Of a stretch of DNA of 12,168 nucleotides, positions 5,649 to 12,168 are shown one piece after another. The notes under the pieces were generated by a model, which made no database searches, was not told the origin of the DNA, and worked only from the letters and a program-made list of their open reading frames with translations. Position 1 is the stretch's first letter, and each line of letters starts with the position of its first letter. This stretch comes from Nitratireductor sp. Lineage in GTDB: Bacteria; Pseudomonadota; Alphaproteobacteria; Rhizobiales; Rhizobiaceae. The stretch covers positions 1-12,168 of the forward strand of contig JAGRLQ010000119.1 of assembly GCA_020441735.1 (NCBI GenBank), in the 5' to 3' direction. Made by a program: the position numbers and the translations under genes.

Positions 5649-7076
5649 ATGAGCAAGTTCAATCAAACAACCGGTAAGGGCAAAATGCTGCGCCTGGCAT
5701 CAGGCATCGTCATGATGTTTGCCGCCGTGACGTTTTCCCTTGGAATGACGGCGGTTGCGGCAAAGGCCGACGGCATCATCAAGCTGGCCGCCTCGACCAA
5801 GACCCGTTCCATCAAGGTTCCGCTCGCCAAGCCGACCACCTTCCGCACCGATACACCCTTCAACGAGATCGTCGTCGGCGATCCGGATCTCGCCATCGTC
5901 ACCCCGTTGACGGACCAGTCCTTTTACATCGTCGGCTCCCGCAAGGGCATCACCGGTATCGCCCTGTTCAACGAGGAGCGCGAGCTGATCGGTTCGCTGG
6001 ATGTCGAAATCGGGCCCGATGCCAACCGGATCAACGAGGACCTGCGTGCTGTCCTCGGCGAATCCGGCGTCAAGGCAAGCACGAAAAACGGCAACGTCGT
6101 CATTTCCGGCAAGGCAAACTCGCCCGAGGCCGCCGAGAAGGCCCGCAAGATCGCCAAAAAGTTCGATGAGGACGCAATCGATACGATCAAGGTCAAGTCT
6201 TCGACCCAGGTACAACTGGCTGTCCGCTTCGTCGAGGCCCAGCGCAACAAGACCAAGGAACTGGGGCTCGGCCTGCGTGGCGGCAAGGGCCGTGTCGATG
6301 CCTATACGGGCGGCTATGTGACCGGCAACATCACCAACGCCCTGGTCAGCGGCAGCCTGCCCTTCGGCCAAGTCATCACCAGCCTCATCTCGCACGGTCT
6401 TGACGTCGACGTTCTGGTGCAAGCCCTTGAATCAAAAGGCGTTGCGCGCCGGTTGGCCGAGCCGAACCTCGTAGCCCTTTCCGGTGACAAGGCCAGTTTC
6501 CTGGCCGGTGGCGAATTCCCCTTCCCGGTGGCTGCCGAGGACGGCAAGGTAACCGTCGAATTCAAGAAGTTCGGTGTCGGTCTCGACTTCACCCCTACCG
6601 TGCTCGAAAACGGCATGATCCACCTCAACATCGCGCCGGAAGTCAGCGCCATCGACAATACCTCGTCGGTGAAGTTCAACGACATCGAGATCCCGGGTCT
6701 CATCGTGCGCCGCGCCAACACCACGGTAGAACTACGCGACGGCCAGAGCTTCGTGATGGCCGGCCTGCTGCAGTCGAACGGCATTTACGACGTACGCAAA
6801 TTTCCCTGGCTCGGTGACATACCCATTCTCGGCGCCCTGTTCCGTTCCAGCGCGTACCGCAAGCAGGAAACCGATCTGGTGATCATCGTGACGCCCCGGC
6901 TGGTCAAGCCGCTGGTGCCGGGCACCGAGATCGCTTCCCCGCTCGATGCGACAGCAGCGCCCAATGACGTCGACCTGTTCCTGGACGGAAAGACGGAGAT
7001 TTCCCGTGCCCAGCTCCGCACCATGGCGGAAACCGAAGCCGGCATTCTGCCAGCAGGCCACATTCTGGACTTCTGA
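5649..7076 (+). CDS. cpaC: CpaC (RcpA), Tad pilus outer-membrane secretin
   Basis: This 475-residue protein has a signal peptide with hydrophobic core at about 16-38 and likely cleavage near AKA-DG (38-42). The N-terminal pilus-secretin domain (about 48-122) contains FNEIVVGDPDLAIVTP. A BON-like domain follows (about 125-185), and the secretin channel domain covers about 255-420. The channel shows RRLAEPNLVALSG (267-279), FKKFGVGLDFTPTV (305-318), and the signature PWLGDIPILGALFRS (386-400). It forms the gated outer-membrane ring through which the Flp pilus exits. The ATG at 5649 was preferred over an in-frame GTG at 5634 because AAGGGA ends about seven bases before it. It lies 41 bases after cpaB and is followed at 15 bases by the small lipoprotein gene, so all are likely co-transcribed. 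Confidence 0.95.
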   Translation: MSKFNQTTGKGKMLRLASGIVMMFAAVTFSLGMTAVAAKADGIIKLAASTKTRSIKVPLAKPTTFRTDTPFNEIVVGDPDLAIVTPLTDQSFYIVGSRKGITGIALFNEERELIGSLDVEIGPDANRINEDLRAVLGESGVKASTKNGNVVISGKANSPEAAEKARKIAKKFDEDAIDTIKVKSSTQVQLAVRFVEAQRNKTKELGLGLRGGKGRVDAYTGGYVTGNITNALVSGSLPFGQVITSLISHGLDVDVLVQALESKGVARRLAEPNLVALSGDKASFLAGGEFPFPVAAEDGKVTVEFKKFGVGLDFTPTVLENGMIHLNIAPEVSAIDNTSSVKFNDIEIPGLIVRRANTTVELRDGQSFVMAGLLQSNGIYDVRKFPWLGDIPILGALFRSSAYRKQETDLVIIVTPRLVKPLVPGTEIASPLDATAAPNDVDLFLDGKTEISRAQLRTMAETEAGILPAGHILDF

Positions 7077-7091
7077 TCGAAAGGCGTCGCG

Positions 7092-7391
7092 ATGACAAAG
7101 AAACTTTTCACCCTTGCCTCACTGGTCCTTCTTGCCGGCTGCCAGGAATACCTGACCCGCAGTGACATGGTCAGCCCCTACACCGGCAATGCGGCGGTCA
7201 CCAATCAGGCGCAGCAGACCATCGATCCATGGCCGCGCTATGTCTACGACACCGATCTGAAGACCAGCGGCAAGCGTCAGGCCGATGCAATCCGCAACTA
7301 TCGCGATGCGCACGAGGCAAGCCAGGCTGTGCCCAACGCGCTGTTGCCCGCCCAGCAGCAGGCAAGCGGTGCGTCCAGCACACAACAATAA
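7092..7391 (+). CDS. Small Tad-locus lipoprotein in the cpaD position
   Basis: This 99-residue protein has a clear lipoprotein signal: MTKK, a hydrophobic stretch, and the lipobox LAGC with Cys17. The mature part is about 82 residues, with a central TIDPWPRYVYDTDL (43-56), a basic segment, and a Gln/Ala/Ser-rich tail. The mid-region resembles, from memory, a family of small hypothetical proteins in Hyphomicrobiales containing a DPWP motif; their function is not known to me. It occupies the place between cpaC and cpaE where cpaD normally encodes a lipoprotein of about 220 residues, but it is under half that size and I do not recognise the CpaD domain. A role as a secretin-associated outer-membrane lipoprotein is inferred from location and lipidation. 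GAAAGG lies seven bases before the ATG. The stop is followed by a GC-rich hairpin before cpaE. Confidence 0.8.
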   Translation: MTKKLFTLASLVLLAGCQEYLTRSDMVSPYTGNAAVTNQAQQTIDPWPRYVYDTDLKTSGKRQADAIRNYRDAHEASQAVPNALLPAQQQASGASSTQQ

Positions 7392-7411
7392 CGGCAGCAA
7401 AGACAAGACCG

Positions 7412-7430
7412 GCCGCGGCAGAACCGCGGC
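7412..7430 (+). other. GC-rich hairpin in the lipoprotein-cpaE spacer
   Basis: GCCGCGG (7412-7418) pairs with CCGCGGC (7424-7430) around the loop CAGAA, a seven-bp all-GC stem. No T-run follows, so it does not look like a rho-independent terminator. It sits inside the 58-base spacer and ends about seven bases before the AGGGAA ribosome site of cpaE. It could tune cpaE translation, or stabilise or process the mRNA; that is inference. Confidence 0.5.
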
Positions 7431-7449
7431 AGTGAGACAGGGAAAAAAC

Positions 7450-8682
7450 ATGACGAGCCCGCAAACCGGAGCAAACCTCCGCCAGACCTTGCTGATCTCC
7501 ACCGATCAGGAACTGCTCAACATGGCACGGGGTGCCTTCGACGCATCAGGTGAAATCCGCATCGCCGTGCTGCAAAAGCCGGTTGGCGAAGTTGCGACCG
7601 AGATCCGGGAATCCCACTACGATGCGCTGGTGATCGACCTTGACGCCTCATCCGTTGCGGATTTCGAGCAATTGCAGAAGATCAAGCGCATGGCCGGCGC
7701 CAACACCGCGATCATCGTGGTTTCGGAGAAGTTCTCTCCCTCGGCTGCCCGCATCCTGATCCAGCTCAAGGTCACCGATTTCCTGGTCAAGCCGATGGCG
7801 ACATCGGACTTCGTGCGCTCGATCAACAACGCGCTGAAAATGTCATCGGAAAACGCCCAGGTCGAACCGCAATTCCTGTCGTTCATGCCGGCTTCCGGCG
7901 GTGTCGGAAACACCGTCCTTGCGCTTGAATCGGCTGCCATTCTCAACCGCTACGGCAAGCAGCTCGGCCGCACCACCTGCGTGGTTGACCTCAACTTCCA
8001 GCACGGTTCCTGCGCCGAATATCTCGACCTTGAGCCGCGCTTCGACATCAACGAAATCGAAAACGCACCCGAGCGCCTCGACCGGCAATTGCTGGATGTC
8101 ATGCTGGCGCGCCACAAGAGCGGTCTTTCGCTGATCGCAGCCCCCAACAAGCCCAGCGACATGCGCTCCTTCAAGCCGGCACTGGTAGTCCGTCTGCTCG
8201 ATCTGGTCTCGGCCTATTTCGACTATGTCGTCATCGACATGCCGCGCATCTGGTTTCCCTGGACCGAAACGGTCCTGATGGGCTCGAACCGCACCTTCAT
8301 CGTTGCCGACATGACGGTACCCTCGATCCGCCACGCCCGGCGCACCATCGCGGCCATCGAGGAAAAGGGCAACGACAAGATCAAGCCGCAGGTTATCGTC
8401 AACCGCATGGACAACCGCAAGAACGTCGCCGGTCTCAATGCCGGCGACGTGACAGCCGCCCTCGACGGTCACCTGGTCGGCACCATCCCCAACAACTACA
8501 TGCTTGTCCGCGATGCCGTCGACCGTGGCGTACAGCTTTCGGAAATCGACCCGGCCAACAACGTTACCGCTTCGCTCTCCGCCATCATCCTCAGTGGCGA
8601 CGAGCAGGCCGAAACGGACACGGAAAGCAAGTCGTCGATCCTTTCCATCGGGCGCAAGCTGTTCCGGCGCAAGGCGGCGTGA
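7450..8682 (+). CDS. cpaE: CpaE/TadZ, ParA/MinD-like pilus localisation protein with degenerate P-loop
   Basis: This 410-residue protein has the CpaE two-part layout. The N-terminal receiver-like domain (about 12-130) has DALVIDLD with Asp63 and FLVKP with Lys114, as in response regulators. The C-terminal domain (about 140-375) is of the ParA/MinD ATPase type: FMPASGGVGNTVLA (145-158), VVDLN at 178-182 and YVVIDMP at 259-265 (Walker B-like Asp263). The P-loop has Asn154 where the Walker A lysine normally stands and Ser149 where MinD-type proteins have their signature lysine, so ATP hydrolysis is doubtful. TadZ/CpaE proteins place the Tad machine at the pole, and several are known to have atypical P-loops. 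The tail (388-410) is Ser-rich then basic (KLFRRK). The ATG at 7450 follows AGGGAA; upstream in-frame codons overlap the previous gene and a hairpin. The stop lies seven bases before cpaF. Confidence 0.93.
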   Translation: MTSPQTGANLRQTLLISTDQELLNMARGAFDASGEIRIAVLQKPVGEVATEIRESHYDALVIDLDASSVADFEQLQKIKRMAGANTAIIVVSEKFSPSAARILIQLKVTDFLVKPMATSDFVRSINNALKMSSENAQVEPQFLSFMPASGGVGNTVLALESAAILNRYGKQLGRTTCVVDLNFQHGSCAEYLDLEPRFDINEIENAPERLDRQLLDVMLARHKSGLSLIAAPNKPSDMRSFKPALVVRLLDLVSAYFDYVVIDMPRIWFPWTETVLMGSNRTFIVADMTVPSIRHARRTIAAIEEKGNDKIKPQVIVNRMDNRKNVAGLNAGDVTAALDGHLVGTIPNNYMLVRDAVDRGVQLSEIDPANNVTASLSAIILSGDEQAETDTESKSSILSIGRKLFRRKAA

Positions 8683-8689
8683 GGCAGGC

Positions 8690-10150
<1,461 letters not shown>

Positions 10151-10161
10151 GAACCTGGCCT

Positions 10162-11127
10162 ATGGAACTCAATCCGGTCCTCATCTTCTCGGTTTCCATC
10201 ATGCTGTGCTCGGTCCTGCTGGTCGAGGCCGCCTATCTGTTCTTCTCCCGCAACACCACAGCCAAAAGCCAGATCAACCGGCGCATGAAGTTGTCGAAAA
10301 AGAGCGAGGGTACGCAGCACGACATCCTGGTGCAGCTGCGCAAGGAGCGCGGCATGGACGAACATGGCCGTGGCGTATTGCCGATCAAGGCGCTCAACCG
10401 GCTGATCATCCATGCAGGCATCACCACCGGCCTGAAAAAGTTTGCCATCTACCACGCAGTCTATGTTCTCGTGGCCTTTCTGGCACTGCTTTTTCTGACT
10501 CGTTCTTTTCTGCTGCCGCTCGCCTCTTTGCCGGTAACCGCCTTCATCCTGCCCTATATCTGGTTGCGTTGGCGCCATGGCAAGAAGACAAAGCTCTTCG
10601 GCAAGCAATTGCCGGAGGCAATCGACCTGATCACCCGAAGCCTCAAGGCCGGCCATCCGGTTCCGGTAGCGCTGACCATGGTTTCGCGCGAGATGCCAGA
10701 TCCCATCGGCACCGAATTCGGCATTGTGGTCGACGAGGTGACCTATGGCTCGGATCTCGTGAGCGCGCTGATATCGCTTTACGAGCGCATCGGCCATCCC
10801 GATCTGCCCTTGCTGGTTTCCGCCGTTTCGATCCAGTCGACCACCGGCGGCAATCTCAGGGAAATTCTCGACAGCCTGTCCAAGGTTATCCGCGAACGGC
10901 TGAAGATGAAGGCCAAGGTAAAGGCAATCTCTTCAGAAGGCCGCCTGTCTGCCGGCTTCCTGTCTGCCATGCCGGTACTGCTGTTCATGGTGCTGCTGTT
11001 CCTGCTGCCCGATTACTACGGCGGCATATGGGACGAGCCGATGACCTGGTACATGTTCGCCGGCCTTGGCTTCTGGCTGGTGATGGGCAACCTGCTCATC
11101 CTCAAAATGGTCAGCTTCAGGGTGTGA
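10162..11127 (+). CDS. tadB: TadB, Tad pilus inner-membrane platform protein
   Basis: This 321-residue protein has a type II secretion F-type domain. Membrane segments lie at about 6-28, 95-113, 116-135, 266-284 and 297-315. The cytoplasmic domain (about 145-262) shows the TadB pattern FGKQLPEAIDLITRSLKAGH (146-165), VALTMVSREMPDPIGTEF (169-186), and SIQSTTGGNLREILDSLS (223-240). TadB and TadC form the inner-membrane platform that couples the CpaF motor to the growing pilus. AGGAAC overlaps the cpaF stop seven bases before the ATG. The spacing of 11 bases from cpaF and four bases to tadC indicates one operon with coupled translation. Length is normal for the family and nothing is missing. Confidence 0.95.
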   Translation: MELNPVLIFSVSIMLCSVLLVEAAYLFFSRNTTAKSQINRRMKLSKKSEGTQHDILVQLRKERGMDEHGRGVLPIKALNRLIIHAGITTGLKKFAIYHAVYVLVAFLALLFLTRSFLLPLASLPVTAFILPYIWLRWRHGKKTKLFGKQLPEAIDLITRSLKAGHPVPVALTMVSREMPDPIGTEFGIVVDEVTYGSDLVSALISLYERIGHPDLPLLVSAVSIQSTTGGNLREILDSLSKVIRERLKMKAKVKAISSEGRLSAGFLSAMPVLLFMVLLFLLPDYYGGIWDEPMTWYMFAGLGFWLVMGNLLILKMVSFRV

Positions 11128-11131
11128 TGCG

Positions 11132-12085
11132 ATGGTTGAACTGATCGGAACATTCGACCTGTCGCTACTGGCCGCGATCTTCGCTGGGCTGGTGATGTTT
11201 GGCTTGATCTTCTACTTCTGGCAGTCCCGGTCGGAGGCGCAAGCCCGGGCAGAAGTACGCAAACGGCTCGACATCTCCTCTCGCGGCGGGCGGTCTCGCG
11301 GCAATGCGCCATCGGCAAAGCAGGCCGCCGGCACCCTTGCGACCAACATCGCCAACCGGACCAACAAGTATTACTCGGTCAACGATCCGACCCAGCAGCG
11401 CAAGATGCAGATGCGGCTGGTCCGGGCCGGTTTCCCGCAGAAGGGCGCGCTGGGTTACTTCCTTGCAGCGCGCCTTGGCCTCGGTATTGCCCTGCTGCTC
11501 GCTGCCTTGGGCATCGTCGTCGTGTTCTTTCCGGAAAAGGAACTGACCCACAAGGCGCTCATCATCATGCTCGGTGCTGCCGGAGGCTATTTCTTCCCCA
11601 ATTTCTACATCAACAAGCGCATCAAGGAGCGTGAGGGCGAAAACCGCCGCGGCTTTCCCGATGTCATGGACCTGATGGTGGTTTCCTCCGAAGCCGGATT
11701 GACGATCGAGGCCTCTATCGAACGCATCGCCCAGGAAATCCGCCGTACCTATCCGATCCTGAGCGAGCAGCTTCATGTCGCGGCAATCGAAGTCCGCGCC
11801 GGCAAATCCCTCGACGAGGCCCTGCGTGCCTTTGGCGAGCGCGTCGGATTGGAGGAGGTTCAGGGCTTTGCAACCATGATCCAGCAGTCCAAGGAGCTTG
11901 GCACCAGCGTTGCAGATGCCCTGCGTGTCTACAGCGACGAAATGCGCCATCAGCGCATGATGGCCGCCGAGGAAAAGGCCTATGCCCTTCCGGCAAAACT
12001 CTCGGTGCCGGTCACCGCTTTCATCCTGCCGATCGTGATCGGCGTTGCGATCATTCCGACCATCGTTCGCCTGATGACACAATGA
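11132..12085 (+). CDS. tadC: TadC, Tad pilus inner-membrane platform protein
   Basis: This 317-residue protein is the second F-type platform protein, paralogous to TadB. Membrane segments lie at about 9-30, 112-132, 141-160 and 292-312. A basic, Ser/Gly-rich stretch (about 43-68) follows the first. The cytoplasmic domain includes RRGFPDVMDLMVVSSEAGL (172-190), EVRAGKSLDEALRAFGERVG (220-239) and QQSKELGTSVADALRVYS (251-268). It partners TadB above the CpaF ATPase. The start at 11132 follows the tadB stop by four bases with AGGG upstream. It is the last complete gene in the window. Only 83 bases follow, holding an element related to the cpaB promoter region, so the next gene (tadD in many loci) may have its own promoter. 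Confidence 0.95.
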   Translation: MVELIGTFDLSLLAAIFAGLVMFGLIFYFWQSRSEAQARAEVRKRLDISSRGGRSRGNAPSAKQAAGTLATNIANRTNKYYSVNDPTQQRKMQMRLVRAGFPQKGALGYFLAARLGLGIALLLAALGIVVVFFPEKELTHKALIIMLGAAGGYFFPNFYINKRIKEREGENRRGFPDVMDLMVVSSEAGLTIEASIERIAQEIRRTYPILSEQLHVAAIEVRAGKSLDEALRAFGERVGLEEVQGFATMIQQSKELGTSVADALRVYSDEMRHQRMMAAEEKAYALPAKLSVPVTAFILPIVIGVAIIPTIVRLMTQ

Positions 12086-12103
12086 GCGGTCGGCACGCTC
12101 TGC

Positions 12104-12140
12104 AACCTCTTGGTAAGCATAGCCGCAACAAACGGCATTT
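12104..12140 (+). promoter_or_regulatory. Second copy of the cpaB-upstream hairpin element, downstream of tadC
   Basis: The blocks AACC (12104-12107), AAGCAT (12115-12120), GCCG (12122-12125) and CGGCATTT (12133-12140) occur in the same order as at 4566-4604. The stem GCCG/CGGC encloses the loop CAACAAA, and the flanking AT pairs are offset by one extra A (12121). Placed just after tadC, the element may mark the promoter of the next transcription unit beyond the window edge. No terminator with a T-run was seen between tadC and this element. Confidence 0.4.
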
Positions 12141-12168
12141 TATGTATTCTTTCGCTTTCGCGTAGAAG

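Noticed and set aside
8504..8689. Upstream in-frame extension of cpaF
   Set aside because: It would lie inside cpaE and add a basic, Ser/Arg-rich segment unlike CpaF; the ATG at 8690 has its own ribosome site.
11165..12082. 305-codon open frame on the minus strand opposite tadC
   Set aside because: Complement of tadC, with composition typical of an antisense frame; TadC is unmistakable on the plus strand.
12142..12165. Short reading frame after tadC starting at ATG 12142
   Set aside because: It ends after seven codons at TAG and has no ribosome site; more likely untranslated leader of a gene beyond the edge.

Overview
The window reads as chromosome of an alphaproteobacterium, most likely of the order Hyphomicrobiales (Rhizobiales). 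The base composition is GC-rich, the EttA, DUF523, TerC and Tad/Cpa proteins have the sequence character I associate with that group, and the pilus genes carry the Caulobacter-style cpa order. I see no IS elements, tRNA or rRNA genes, CRISPR arrays or phage genes. Genes are tightly packed, and the longest gene-free stretch is about 280 bases.

Left part (1-4422), housekeeping genes in alternating orientation. The window opens in the 5' third of a minus-strand ettA gene (ABC-F translation factor). It is followed by a plus-strand SDR oxidoreductase with an altered catalytic tetrad, a minus-strand lipoprotein of the YiiX-like permuted papain/NlpC-P60 type, and a plus-strand alpha/beta hydrolase of the monoglyceride-lipase/lysophospholipase type. 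A minus-strand DUF523 protein and a minus-strand TerC-family membrane protein complete this part; terC and the DUF523 gene may share a transcript. These genes show no obvious common pathway.

Right part (4702-12085), one plus-strand run of seven closely spaced genes for a type IVc (Tad/Flp) pilus: cpaB, cpaC (outer-membrane secretin), a 99-residue lipoprotein in the place where cpaD usually lies, cpaE/tadZ, cpaF/tadA (the motor ATPase), tadB and tadC (inner-membrane platform). CpaC would form the outer-membrane pore, CpaB and the lipoprotein periplasmic or outer-membrane parts, CpaE the polar localisation factor, and CpaF with TadB/TadC the engine that builds the pilus. The prepilin gene, the prepilin peptidase (cpaA) and a recognisable full-length cpaD are not in the window.

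Non-coding regions. The 279-base divergent region between terC and cpaB is the richest. It holds a long imperfect hairpin in the terC leader, a repeated CATGACCGG, a small hairpin and a 24-bp near-perfect palindrome in front of cpaB. A diverged copy of the small hairpin and its left flank reappears just after tadC at the right edge, which suggests a second co-regulated promoter there. A GC-rich hairpin also sits just in front of the cpaE ribosome binding site. I found no clearly new biological system; the points of interest are the unusual Tad locus composition and these regulatory-looking repeats.
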